Positions 45,653-54,264 of a stretch of 64,000 bases of DNA are shown here, piece by piece. A program made the translations under genes and the position numbers. Within the stretch, counting starts at the first letter, position 1, and every line of letters begins with the position of its first letter. This DNA is from Natranaerovirga pectinivora (GTDB taxonomy: Bacteria > Bacillota > Clostridia > Lachnospirales > DSM-24629), in assembly GCF_004342165.1 (NCBI RefSeq), contig NZ_SMAL01000003.1:333073-397072 (forward strand), given 5' to 3'. The notes under the pieces were generated by a model. The model was not told the DNA's origin. It ran no database searches and saw nothing but the letters and a program-made list of their open reading frames with translations.

Positions 45653-46565
45653 AATAACCGCTCCTTTTTACATAATCATTATTGTAAAAATCTACTCTTG
45701 AACTTTTTAGACGTTTAGGTAAATACCCTATATAATTAAATGATTCTTTAAATTTCTTTATATCAGAATTTTTCTCGGCAATTTCCAACATATATTCTAA
45801 ATCTTTTACTCTTTTCATTAATGAACTATTTAGAATATGTAATCTTTTCTCCTCAGAATCAACTTTTGTAGCTGCAACTTCTTCTTGGATTGATGCATAT
45901 GCACTAATAACAGTTTCTTTTAATATCCTACTGAGTTCTTGCATGATAATATATTCCTTATCAGCATCATCGTTTTTTTGCTTGAATTCTTCTTGCATTT
46001 TCTTCTCATAAGAAACATTAATACCACGATAAGTACGTTGAGATATTAGAAACACGGTAAAACCAATTACCCATAAAATAAAAGCAAAGAGTAAGTTTTG
46101 TAGTAGTGAATACACAAAATCATTCGAAACGCTATTCTTAGAAAATGCGCTGAAAATTAATGCCCCAACACCACTGAATATAGAATATATTATAACAATA
46201 AATAAGTATAAGACTCTTGTTTGAAGTAATCTTTCTTGTAATGGCTTTATTAGTAAATGAGGAACAAAGAACAATGTAGAAATTGTAAACATAAACGCGA
46301 GCCCTGTTGGAATTACTGAAATAATAAAGATATTACTATCTACGGACATAACTTCTGAAATTGCTTCTGTTAAGAACCCTATAAATAAAGGGATCGCAAA
46401 GATAAATATTTTAGATTGCAGATTCCTAAGGTGCTCTTTTTCGCCAAATGAAAAGTGGAGTACTTGTCCATTTACACCAGCTTTCTTTTGAAGAATAAAA
46501 ATAAGGAATAGTGTCATTACAAATGCTAATAGAAATAAAAATAATTCTGTTAAAGATATAAACAT
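45645..46565 (-). CDS. Membrane protein with cytoplasmic coiled coil, two-gene cassette
   Basis: 306 residues. Five or six membrane helices in the first about 190 residues, then a roughly 115-residue cytoplasmic helical tail with EEVAATKVDSEEKRLHIL and LMKRVKDLEYMLEIAEKN, likely coiled coil. GGAGG ribosome binding site; start 33 bases from the next site. Unrecognised. Together with the 45161 gene it is a compact two-gene unit of 1.4 kb of the size and style of accessory defence or stress modules; function is unknown. Confidence 0.6.
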   Translation of the reverse strand: MFISLTELFLFLLAFVMTLFLIFILQKKAGVNGQVLHFSFGEKEHLRNLQSKIFIFAIPLFIGFLTEAISEVMSVDSNIFIISVIPTGLAFMFTISTLFFVPHLLIKPLQERLLQTRVLYLFIVIIYSIFSGVGALIFSAFSKNSVSNDFVYSLLQNLLFAFILWVIGFTVFLISQRTYRGINVSYEKKMQEEFKQKNDDADKEYIIMQELSRILKETVISAYASIQEEVAATKVDSEEKRLHILNSSLMKRVKDLEYMLEIAEKNSDIKKFKESFNYIGYLPKRLKSSRVDFYNNDYVKRSGYFG

Positions 46566-46597
46566 AATTTTCCTCCTTTGATTATACTAATAATTTC

Positions 46598-46718
46598 GTT
46601 TAACGTTCTGTTGTTGCCGACGTTCCTGAACTGGCCCCCCCCCAAAACCCTTCTTCGTAGGCGATGCTTGCACCCAGTGAAGGAATGTGCAACGCGAACG
46701 GGAATAATCTTGTTAGGC
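46598..46718 (-). repeat. attC-like site
   Basis: Ends GTTTAAC (46598-46604) and GTTAGGC (46712-46718), both fitting the core pattern. Arms GTTCTGTTGTTGCCGACGTT and GCGAACGGGAATAATCTT. A run of nine Cs sits in the loop. 121 bp. Confidence 0.85.
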
Positions 46719-46749
46719 GATGATGACTCAATCACATCTTTTTCTTTAT

Positions 46750-47304
46750 TTATAACTTCTTCTTCATAAAAAAAGCTATTTCATTCTTCTTTATATCTTC
46801 ATTTGTATACAATGAAAGATCCAGTGCATCTAATACAAATCCATTCTTCATATAGAATGTAATTGCAGGTACATTTGTACTCTGTGTTTCCAAGGATAAG
46901 ACTCTAACTCCTTTCTTTTTTGCGATACAAGTTATTTTGTCTATAAGTAAAGAACCTACGCCTTTACCTCTATATTTATCAGAAACAAGTAGGTTTGCAA
47001 TACTGAATGAGTTATTCCATTTTACTTCGTCAACTATTATTACTCCAACTAATTTATTTTCATCATATGCACCAAAGGACAACTCTTGACTTATAATCTT
47101 GTTATACCAAGAAATATCTTCTTCAATGTATGGCCAAATTTTAGTCAATGGCTTTCCTAACTCTAATAATCTTACTAGAAATTCAATTTGGTCATACTTT
47201 TCTTTCTTTTCAACTTCATAAATCTTTTTTGTTGTAAATCCATGTAAGCCGAAAGACTTTTCATTTTCCATAGTGTATTTCATTAGTTTTCTTATTTCAA
47301 TCAA
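46750..47304 (-). CDS. GNAT acetyltransferase (cassette)
   Basis: 184 residues. GNAT motif A LLVSDKYRGKGVGSLLIDKI, NVPAITFYMKNGFVLDALDL. TTG start behind GGGGG. N-terminus contains an aromatic helix. Substrate unknown. Confidence 0.82.
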   Translation of the reverse strand: MIEIRKLMKYTMENEKSFGLHGFTTKKIYEVEKKEKYDQIEFLVRLLELGKPLTKIWPYIEEDISWYNKIISQELSFGAYDENKLVGVIIVDEVKWNNSFSIANLLVSDKYRGKGVGSLLIDKITCIAKKKGVRVLSLETQSTNVPAITFYMKNGFVLDALDLSLYTNEDIKKNEIAFFMKKKL

Positions 47305-47384
47305 AATGTTGCCCCCTATTTCAATTATCCAACAACTTATTTAAATGACCTAAGCTTTAGCTCCGAAATGATTGTTTCAATGTT

Positions 47385-47506
47385 GCCTAACGTTCTGTTA
47401 TTCCCGACGTTCCTGAACTGGACCAACAGAGCCCTTCTCCTTAGGCGGTGCTTGCACCCAGTGAAGTATAATGTGCGTTAGCGAACGGGAATAATATTGT
47501 AATGTG
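47385..47506 (-). repeat. attC-like site (rightmost)
   Basis: Left core GCCTAAC (47385-47391), matching the core GTTAGGC at 46712. Arms TTATTCCCGACGTTCCTGA and GCGAACGGGAATAATATTG. Right core reduced to GTAATGT. Confidence 0.8.
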
Positions 47507-47522
47507 ACGCGTACGGCTATCA

Positions 47523-48053
47523 CTAATGGAAATACACATTCCTTTTGACTGTTTTGTGGTTTCCTTCTATCTCAAAGGAATTCTCACCGGTCTTTATCAT
47601 ATCGACATTATCCTTAGGATATTGTGAATATACCGTTTTCACCAACTTTATTCCAGGAATTATATTCTTTTCTTGTCTTACTTTAATCCCAAAGCTGGTA
47701 GCCCCACCTCCATTTGTTCTATATGCAACAATATTAGAATGATTCAAGCTCAAACTCTTAATTGGCTCAAAGGAATTTGCTGATAATAAGGGTATAATCA
47801 TAATCGATATCAATACTCCTAGCAAACTGGGGATCACCCATATGAGTGTGTTTATTATCTTGGCAGCTCTACTCCTAAATCCAAAACCCTTTATTATCAG
47901 AATAATTGGTATAAGTAAAACAAACATCCCAAATACGTTATTTAATAGCCGACTATCAAATCTAATTACTGGGTAAATATAGTTAATTATTGCGAGTATG
48001 TAGAATGTGATTAAAGACATATATTGAAAGCCCTTATGTTTATATATTTTCAA
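47523..48053 (-). CDS. Hypothetical membrane protein
   Basis: 176 residues from a TTG at 48053 behind AAGGAGAG. Four membrane helices, then a polar C-terminal part. Stop is 17 bases from the rightmost attC-like site, so it may be the first cassette. Function unknown. Confidence 0.5.
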   Translation of the reverse strand: MKIYKHKGFQYMSLITFYILAIINYIYPVIRFDSRLLNNVFGMFVLLIPIILIIKGFGFRSRAAKIINTLIWVIPSLLGVLISIMIIPLLSANSFEPIKSLSLNHSNIVAYRTNGGGATSFGIKVRQEKNIIPGIKLVKTVYSQYPKDNVDMIKTGENSFEIEGNHKTVKRNVYFH

Positions 48054-48102
48054 TGAGTTCTCTCCTTCTCTCATATGGCCTAATAGTATTGCTCAGTGTA
48101 TT

Positions 48103-48528
48103 TTATTTGTCATATTTTATTGAGATTGTTGAAATCCCTGTTATGATAATTAACATAATAATAAGCAAAAAATCAATCCATGTTGAAAAATTGAATAATA
48201 AACTTATAATGCTATATAAAAATGATATCAACATCATTTTTAAAAATTTATCTAAATGTGCTTTTGCATATTTTTTTCTTTTTTCACTAGTTGCTTCTTT
48301 TGCTTCTTCATAATCAGGACCACCATTAATCCAATATACATATTCACCCTTATATATTATAAAGAATAATATATACAAACTAATAACCATACTAATCAAA
48401 AACCCTAATACAGACACTTTTCTAGATACATCAGACAATGTTAGGGCAATTATAATTGTTATAACTAGAAATGCAATTATCCAAGCAATCAATGGTTTAT
48501 AAGTTTTTTTATAATTCTTATTGTTCAT
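48103..48528 (-). CDS. Hypothetical membrane protein
   Basis: 141 residues. Four hydrophobic helices with an intracellular charged loop EEAKEATSEKRKKYAKAHLD between them. No family recognised. No attC-like site lies between it and 47523; the two may be operonic. Confidence 0.5.
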   Translation of the reverse strand: MNNKNYKKTYKPLIAWIIAFLVITIIIALTLSDVSRKVSVLGFLISMVISLYILFFIIYKGEYVYWINGGPDYEEAKEATSEKRKKYAKAHLDKFLKMMLISFLYSIISLLFNFSTWIDFLLIIMLIIITGISTISIKYDK

Positions 48529-48876
48529 TTTACCTATCCCCTTATACTCTCATTATTAGTTGTTCTCAACTGTTCTAGCAAATTCCTGCTCCACTAAAAA
48601 CAGAATTAATTGTTATTGAGATACAAATAAATGTCCCTCAAGTCGCTAATTATTATAGACACTATTCTCCTACTTTATAAAATTGTATCACAATTTTATT
48701 TTTTTAACGATTTAATTAATATTTTACCCTTTGAAAGCTCTTTAGTCAAAAGTTTTATTCAACTTTTTGTTTATACTTTTATTTTAAATGATTTATATCT
48801 TTTCTTGTTTTAGCAATTACAAATTATAATAATATCTTTATTATAAATCTGTACATAAATTAAAGGACTGATTAAA

Positions 48877-48999
48877 ATAATTATAAAACCTATTACAAAT
48901 CCGCCTGAACTTATGAGAAATTAGGTTATATTTAAATCCTCCGAAGCATTTATAGAAGAAGAGATACCCCATCTTTTAATGGTAAAAAATATATCCTAA
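48877..48999 (+). pseudogene. Deleted copy of GNAT gene at 29180
   Basis: Both ends align to the GNAT gene at 29180-29605: start ATAATTATAAAACCTATTAC (start codon changed to ATA) joined directly after GAACTT to TATGAGAAATTAGGTTATATT, and the end GATACCCCATCTTTTAATGG. About 300 bases are missing. Same strand as the intact gene. The 48529-49066 gap otherwise holds only this and a terminator. Confidence 0.75.
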
Positions 49000-49006
49000 A
49001 ATACAC

Positions 49007-49058
49007 AAAAAAAAATACCATATCTTCTACTCTTAAGCAGATTTAATATGATATCTTT
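49007..49058 (-). terminator. Terminator of the thiamine operon
   Basis: Minus-strand stem GATATCATAT pairing with ATATGGTAT, followed by a run of T (positions 49007-49015). Confidence 0.65.
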
Positions 49059-49066
49059 TATTTTTG

Positions 49067-50374
49067 TTAATCTCTTAATATGTTTAAGTCTTTACCTTCC
49101 ATAATCTTGTTCATATTTCTCATAGAACACATTTTACCACACATTGTACAACTGTCTTCATTTTCTGGCATAGATTCAGCTCTGTATCTTCTTGCTTTTT
49201 CTGGGTCCATTGCCAATTGGAACATGCCTTCCCAGTTTAACTCTTGTCTTGCTTTACTCATTTTGTTATCCCAGTCTCTTGCATTAGGGATACCTTTTGC
49301 GATATCTCCTGCGTGTGCTGCTATTTTAGATGCAATGATGCCTTCTTTCATATCGTCTAAGTTTGGTAATCTTAAATGTTCTGCTGGTGTTACATAGCAT
49401 AAGAAGTCTGCACCGTTAGATGCTGCAATTGCGCCACCGATTGCACTTGTTATGTGGTCGTATCCTGGTGCTACGTCTGTTACGATTGGCCCTAACACAT
49501 AGAATGGTGCACCGTGGCAAAGTCTTTTTTCAAGAATCATATTGGCAGCAATTTCGTTGATTGCCATGTGGCCTGGTCCTTCTATCATTACTTGAACGTC
49601 TTTTTCCCAAGCTCTTTTTGTTAATTCACCAAGAACGATTAATTCTTCAATTTGACTTGCATCTGTTGAGTCTGCAATAGAACCTGGACGACAAGCATCT
49701 CCTAAACTTAGGGTTACATCATATTCTCTACAGATGTCTAATAATTCATCATAGTATTCGTAGAATGGATTTTCTTTGTTGTTAAGCTCCATCCAAGCAT
49801 ATAATAATGAGCCACCTCTTGATACGATGTTTGTTAATCTACTGTTTTTCTTAAATCTTTCTGCTGTAGCTCTATTCAGTCCTGCATGGATTGTCATAAA
49901 GTCTACACCGTCTTCTGCGTGCGTTCTAACCACTTTTAAGAATTCGTCTTTTGTAATGTCTTTTAATTCTTTATCATAGAATCCAACAGCATCGTAAATT
50001 GGTACTGTTCCTATCATTGCTGTAGATTTTTCTACTAATGTTTGACGGAATTCTCTTGTTTTACCATAGGAACTAAGGTCCATGATAGCTTCTGCTTTCA
50101 TTTCTATTGCTTTGTTTACTTTTTCCATCTCAACATCAAAGTTGTTACAGTCTTTTGAGATTCCTAAGTTTACATTGATTTTTGTTCTTGTGCCTTCTCC
50201 TACACCTTCTGGGTCTAATGATTTGTGATTAATATTAGCTGGAATGATAACTGTTCCTTTTGCTAATCTTTCCATAAGTGTTTCTATTGGCATATGTTCT
50301 TTTTTTGCTACGATTTCCATTTGTGGTGTTACAATTCCTTTTCTTGCTGCTTCCATTTGAGTTTTATAAGTCAT
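49067..50374 (-). CDS. thiC: Phosphomethylpyrimidine synthase ThiC
   Basis: 435 residues. Radical SAM enzyme making the HMP-P pyrimidine of thiamine from AIR. It carries the C-terminal cluster motif CTMCGKMC and the conserved [28 protein letters not shown] and LGDACRPGS segments. Last gene of the thi operon, 16 bases after thiE. Confidence 0.97.
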   Translation of the reverse strand: MTYKTQMEAARKGIVTPQMEIVAKKEHMPIETLMERLAKGTVIIPANINHKSLDPEGVGEGTRTKINVNLGISKDCNNFDVEMEKVNKAIEMKAEAIMDLSSYGKTREFRQTLVEKSTAMIGTVPIYDAVGFYDKELKDITKDEFLKVVRTHAEDGVDFMTIHAGLNRATAERFKKNSRLTNIVSRGGSLLYAWMELNNKENPFYEYYDELLDICREYDVTLSLGDACRPGSIADSTDASQIEELIVLGELTKRAWEKDVQVMIEGPGHMAINEIAANMILEKRLCHGAPFYVLGPIVTDVAPGYDHITSAIGGAIAASNGADFLCYVTPAEHLRLPNLDDMKEGIIASKIAAHAGDIAKGIPNARDWDNKMSKARQELNWEGMFQLAMDPEKARRYRAESMPENEDSCTMCGKMCSMRNMNKIMEGKDLNILRD

Positions 50375-50389
50375 ATTGTATCTCCCTTT

Positions 50390-51031
50390 CTATTTTAAAA
50401 GTTCTCTAATGCTTTGTACTTTTTCTTTGATATTGTCTGCACCTACAATTTCTGTTACTAAACAGATACATTTTGCCCCTTGGTCGTGAACGTCTTTTAT
50501 GTTATGTTCTTTGATGCCCCCAATAGCCACATAAGGGATATCTAGGTTTTTTACCACATAGTCTAAATACTCTAAGCCAACAGGATCGCATACATTTTTC
50601 TTAGTAAATGTTTTAAATATTGGGCCTACACCAATGTAGTCTGCACCTCTTTCAATGGCTTCTTGACCTTGTGCTGGTGAGTGGGTGGATAGTCCAATAA
50701 TCATATCTTCTCCAACTAATTTTCTTACCACTTCTATTGGTATATCATCTTGACCGATATGTACACCATCTGCCCCAACCATTATAGCAATGTCTATATG
50801 GTCATTAACAATAAATATGGCTCCTGCTTCTTTTGTTAGCTCACGGATTTTTAAGCATTGCTGATATTTTTCTCCAATTTCTTTGTCTTTTTCTCTGTAT
50901 TGGATGATATTAATACCCGCTTCTAACATTTCCTGTACCACTTCTATATTGTCTCTGCCTTTTGAATGTTCTTCTGCTGTAATGCCATAGATGCCTGAAT
51001 CAAATAGTCTCAGTTTTTCTGCTTTCGTCAT
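50390..51031 (-). CDS. thiE: Thiamine-phosphate synthase ThiE
   Basis: 213 residues. TIM-barrel enzyme joining HMP-PP and HET-P. FIVNDHIDIA, GVHIGQDD, GVGPIFKTFTKK and VAIGGI are all present. Six bases after thiF; normal length. Confidence 0.96.
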   Translation of the reverse strand: MTKAEKLRLFDSGIYGITAEEHSKGRDNIEVVQEMLEAGINIIQYREKDKEIGEKYQQCLKIRELTKEAGAIFIVNDHIDIAIMVGADGVHIGQDDIPIEVVRKLVGEDMIIGLSTHSPAQGQEAIERGADYIGVGPIFKTFTKKNVCDPVGLEYLDYVVKNLDIPYVAIGGIKEHNIKDVHDQGAKCICLVTEIVGADNIKEKVQSIRELLK

Positions 51032-51037
51032 TTATTC

Positions 51038-51646
51038 TTACCTCCCTAGAACATATTCTAAAATCGCATCTGCTTGTTTTGCTGCTGCTATATTAACTTT
51101 TGGTGATATGGGTGGTGTATCTTCTCCCACTTCTGTTTTTAAATCTCCAATAATCACTAGATTCTGTCTTATATAATGGGTTTTAATCTCATCACTATTG
51201 CCCCATCCTGCTAGACCTGATGCGGCTACGATAAATTCTTTTTCTTTGATTAGCTCTTGTATGATTAGGGCTTTGTATTCTGCTTTATCAAAAGCTTCTA
51301 CCACAATATCACAAGTCTTGAAAATGTCCTTAATGTTCTCTTTTTCTAGTTTTGTATGAATAGCTGTTATGTTTATATCTGGATTAATTCTTTTTAGGTT
51401 CTTCTCAAGTGCTTCTACTTTTGGTTTTCCTAATTGATCATAAAAATAAAATTGTCTATTTAAGTTGGATGCTTCTATATGATCAAAATCTACAATGATC
51501 AATTTATTAAACCCACTTCTTACAAGGTTAAAGGCACAATTAGACCCTAATCCCCCTGCTCCTGCTATTCCTATGGTCACTTCTTGTATTTTATTTAAGT
51601 TATCTTTTCCAATATACCCACATAACTTTTCTTCAAAGCCATTCAT
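51038..51646 (-). CDS. thiF: Thiamine biosynthesis ThiF-like adenylyltransferase
   Basis: 202 residues. E1-like enzyme that adenylates the ThiS C-terminus. GIAGAGGLGSNCAFNLVRSG is the nucleotide-binding loop; DFDHIEASNLNRQFY is conserved. Short form lacking the zinc-binding C-terminal segment of E. coli ThiF. Ten bases after thiH. Confidence 0.92.
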   Translation of the reverse strand: MNGFEEKLCGYIGKDNLNKIQEVTIGIAGAGGLGSNCAFNLVRSGFNKLIIVDFDHIEASNLNRQFYFYDQLGKPKVEALEKNLKRINPDINITAIHTKLEKENIKDIFKTCDIVVEAFDKAEYKALIIQELIKEKEFIVAASGLAGWGNSDEIKTHYIRQNLVIIGDLKTEVGEDTPPISPKVNIAAAKQADAILEYVLGR

Positions 51647-51655
51647 ATGTCCACC

Positions 51656-52753
51656 TCACAGCAACTGCCAATCTTTAAATACAGGTTGATAGCCTTTTGA
51701 TAATAGCATTTCCTTAATTTCATCTACTGTTCTTTTATCCGATGTGTCAAATTGAACCGTATCTTCTTTTTGAGTTCTGCCACCAACTGCTGTTGTTGTG
51801 CCTGCTGACATTTTTGTTACCCCTAGTGGCAATACATTTTCTCTAAACTCAGGCTCTTCCCTTGTTGATATGGTAATGCCTGCTCTTGGCATAAAGAGTC
51901 TTAGAGCCAACATAATTTGAACAAAACTTTTATCATCTACATTTACTTTTGGTGTAAATGCACCTGCGTGGGGACGCATCCTTGGTAAAGAGACGCTTAT
52001 CTCTGTATCTGCATATTTGTCTTGTAAGTATTGTCCGTGTAAACCAGTAAAGAAAGCCTCTTTTTCCCAATCATCTAATCCTAGTAATGCACCAATATTC
52101 ACATTTCTCATTTTTGCTTTACATGCTCTTTCTGGTGCATTTAATCTATTAAGGTAATCTTTTTTAGGGCCTCTGATATGTATTTCATCATAGATTTGTT
52201 CATTGTAGACTTCTTGATACAATGTAAGACCATCTACTCCTGCTTTTATTAATCTTTCATATTCCTCTTGTTCTAAAGGATATATTTCAATAGATACTGT
52301 TGCATATTTGTTAATGACTTTTACACATTCTTCTATATAGTCAACTGAAGTACCTTTTCTTGATTCTCCCGTTAGAATAAGAATATGGCGAAGTCCTGTA
52401 TCTGCAATTGCCTTTGCTTCTAATTCAACTTCATCTAATGCTAATTTTTTTCTTGGAATAGGGTTATTCACATTGAAGCCGCAATAAGCACATTGATTGA
52501 CACAATAATTCCCAAGATATAAAGGGGTGTATAAAATCATTGCTTTGCCAAAGTTTTGTTTTGTAAGGACATTGGCCTTCCTTGCCATAAGTTCTAACGA
52601 GCCTTTAGCAACTGGGGATAATAGAGCCAAAAACTCTAATGCACTTATTTTATCTTTGTTTATAATTCTATGAATATCATTTTCTGTTAATTTACTAAAG
52701 TACCCTTCAAAATCCATGTTCTTATATTGATTATACACTTCATAAAAACTCAT
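51656..52753 (-). CDS. thiH: 2-iminoacetate synthase ThiH
   Basis: 365 residues. Radical SAM tyrosine lyase giving dehydroglycine. Cluster motif [10 protein letters not shown] near residue 88; [19 protein letters not shown] and [10 protein letters not shown] are family marks. Obligate-anaerobe-type thiazole route (no ThiO). Confidence 0.96.
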   Translation of the reverse strand: MSFYEVYNQYKNMDFEGYFSKLTENDIHRIINKDKISALEFLALLSPVAKGSLELMARKANVLTKQNFGKAMILYTPLYLGNYCVNQCAYCGFNVNNPIPRKKLALDEVELEAKAIADTGLRHILILTGESRKGTSVDYIEECVKVINKYATVSIEIYPLEQEEYERLIKAGVDGLTLYQEVYNEQIYDEIHIRGPKKDYLNRLNAPERACKAKMRNVNIGALLGLDDWEKEAFFTGLHGQYLQDKYADTEISVSLPRMRPHAGAFTPKVNVDDKSFVQIMLALRLFMPRAGITISTREEPEFRENVLPLGVTKMSAGTTTAVGGRTQKEDTVQFDTSDKRTVDEIKEMLLSKGYQPVFKDWQLL

Positions 52754-52771
52754 TTTATAACCTTCTTTTAA

Positions 52772-53539
52772 TTAGTCTAGAAAACCTGTTAACGGTGACG
52801 ATGCGTTTGCATATTGTGTTTCTACTGCAGTTCCTGCTAAGTATGCCTGTCTTCCTGCCTCTACTGCTAGAGCAAATGCCCTACCCATTTGAACTGGATT
52901 AGCTGCTGTTGCAATTGCCGTATTAACCAGTACAGCGTCACAACCCATTTCCATAGCTTCTGCTGCCTCTGATGGTTTACCAATACCTGCATCTACTATA
53001 ATAGGTACTTTTATCTCATCAATTAAAATTCTTACTAACTCTTTTGTTTTAATACCACGATTGCTACCAATAGGTGCTCCTAAAGGCATCACTGCCGCTG
53101 CCCCCACATCTTCCATTCTCTTAGCCATAGCAAGATCAGGACTCATATAAGGCAGAACCACAAAACCTTCTTTTACCAATATCTCTGTAGCCTTTAACGT
53201 TTCAAGATTATCTGGTAGCAAATATTTGTTATCTGCTATAACCTCAATCTTAATCCAATTGCCACAACCAGCAGCTCTAGCCAGCTTAGCAATACGAACT
53301 GCCTCATCTGCATTACGTGCCCCTGAAGTATTCGGCATTAAAACACAACTTTCAGGTATATAGGTTAAAACATTCTCTTCCTTAACATCAAAATCAATAC
53401 GTCTAAGAGCAACAGTAACAACCTCAGACTTTGAACTTTCAATAACCTCTTGAATCATAGGCTTTCTAGGGAACTTACCCGTTCCAATAAACAACCTACT
53501 GTTTAACGCTTTATCACCAATTCTAAAAATATCACTCAT
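52772..53539 (-). CDS. thiG: Thiazole synthase ThiG
   Basis: 255 residues from ATG 53539 behind GGGAGGC, which overlaps the thiS stop; the longer frame upstream would overlap thiS. TIM-barrel enzyme forming the thiazole phosphate with ThiS thiocarboxylate: [39 protein letters not shown] and [10 protein letters not shown] present. Confidence 0.96.
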   Translation of the reverse strand: MSDIFRIGDKALNSRLFIGTGKFPRKPMIQEVIESSKSEVVTVALRRIDFDVKEENVLTYIPESCVLMPNTSGARNADEAVRIAKLARAAGCGNWIKIEVIADNKYLLPDNLETLKATEILVKEGFVVLPYMSPDLAMAKRMEDVGAAAVMPLGAPIGSNRGIKTKELVRILIDEIKVPIIVDAGIGKPSEAAEAMEMGCDAVLVNTAIATAANPVQMGRAFALAVEAGRQAYLAGTAVETQYANASSPLTGFLD

Positions 53540-53540
53540 C

Positions 53541-53744
53541 TTAACAGCCGCCTCCCATAAAACATAAAATTTCCAGCTTATCTTCATCCTTCAAAACAGT
53601 ACTCTCCCATTGCTCTTTAGAAAGAATATCAAGATTATACTCAATAACAATTCGCTCAGGGTTCAATTCCTTTTCTAAAACAAAGGTCATAAGGCTCATT
53701 GACCCTTCAATAATCTCTTCTTTCCCATTCACCTTAATCTTCAA
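53541..53744 (-). CDS. thiS: Sulfur carrier protein ThiS
   Basis: 67 residues. Ubiquitin-like sulfur carrier. [18 protein letters not shown] then the end ILCFMGGGC. Active carriers end in Gly-Gly, which ThiF adenylates; here a Cys follows the Gly run, so trimming or a tolerated extension would be needed. First gene of the operon. Confidence 0.9.
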   Translation of the reverse strand: MKIKVNGKEEIIEGSMSLMTFVLEKELNPERIVIEYNLDILSKEQWESTVLKDEDKLEILCFMGGGC

Positions 53745-53859
53745 AACTTTCCCTCCAATACACTATATATTTTTATTAATACTTTATCTTAAATCATTTG
53801 TTTTTTATGCTTTATGTATTAATTTTTTTACTTCAACACACCTAAAACAACCACTCGCA

Positions 53860-53975
53860 GACTAGCAAGTATTATATATAAGATTAAACAGCGGAGCCAA
53901 GGATGGCGTAGCTCGACCCTTTTAGCCACGGATGGCTAACGGGTCGATGAATCTTATATATAATACTTGGTAGTC
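53860..53975. repeat. Large inverted-repeat hairpin element
   Basis: 26-bp arms (GACTAGCAAGTATTATATAT ... reverse complement at 53950-53975) with one mismatch enclose a GC-richer core with inner stems (CGACCC/GGGTCG and AGCC/GGCT). It lies within the transcribed thi leader. A similar element is at 59287. Confidence 0.6.
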
Positions 53976-54018
53976 GTCCCTATTGATAATATAATACTTG
54001 GTAGTTGTCCCTATTGAC
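53955..54018. repeat. Tandem duplication next to the hairpin
   Basis: Two copies of about 32 bases (ATAATACTTGGTAGTCGTCC and ATAATACTTGGTAGTTGTCC, each followed by CTATTGA). The first copy forms the right arm of the hairpin. Confidence 0.65.
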
Positions 54019-54036
54019 ATATACTATAAATTCCAA

Positions 54037-54066
54037 CAAAAAAAGCTTACCACAAAAGGCAAGCTA
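54037..54066 (-). terminator. Attenuator terminator of the thi leader
   Basis: Minus strand stem AGCTTGCC / GGTAAGCT followed by seven T, 20 bases after the riboswitch. Thiamine pyrophosphate binding should favour it. Confidence 0.7.
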
Positions 54067-54085
54067 AAAATATCAACATTCAATA

Positions 54086-54172
54086 TCTAATGCTTCCCTA
54101 CGGTGGGATAACCCACATCAGGTTCAAAGGGTCGAAGAAAAAATCTTCTCTCAGCCAACAGGCCCCCCTAGC
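54086..54172 (-). promoter_or_regulatory. TPP riboswitch
   Basis: Minus strand contains the THI-box elements GGGGGGCCTG, GGCTGAGAG, ACCCTTTGAACCTGATGTGG and CGTAGGGAAG in order. It senses thiamine pyrophosphate and controls the thi operon. Confidence 0.95.
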
Positions 54173-54199
54173 TAAAAATTACCATATTCAATTGTCTTC

Positions 54200-54228
54200 A
54201 TTATACGCCTAAGGCAAAACACTGTCAA
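54200..54228 (-). promoter_or_regulatory. Promoter of the thi operon
   Basis: TTGACA (54223-54228), 17-base spacer, TATAAT (54200-54205) on the minus strand: a consensus sigma-A promoter 28 bases ahead of the riboswitch. Confidence 0.85.
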
Positions 54229-54264
54229 CTTAGTTATTTTTTTATCTAATGCTCCATAATTCCA

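Larger units (their letters stand above)
31065..47506 (-). mobile_element. Integron-type gene cassette array without visible integrase
   Basis: About 17 imperfect palindromes, GC-richer than the genes, recur about once per gene, each within 0-115 bases 3' of a minus-strand stop codon. Intact ends fit RYYYAAC and GTTRRRY. Inner arms share CCGACGTTCCTGAACTGGA on one side and GCGAACGGGAATAATCTTG on the other. Matching of core sequences across cassettes, genes mostly in one direction, a reversed toxin-antitoxin cassette and an accessory gene mix all fit a chromosomal integron. No tyrosine recombinase is present from 31 to 54 kb. What else it could be: a family of mobile palindromic repeats, but that would not predict the cross-cassette pairing. 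Confidence 0.8.

Noticed and set aside
46550-46735. Open frame at 46550-46735 on minus and its plus counterpart
   Set aside because: They are translations of the attC-like palindrome.
31065-47506. CRISPR array
   Set aside because: The repeats are long, imperfect palindromes separated by whole genes, and no short equal spacers or cas genes are seen.
48631-48813. Plus-strand frame of 60 codons
   Set aside because: Low-complexity hydrophobic translation of A/T-rich DNA without a ribosome binding site.
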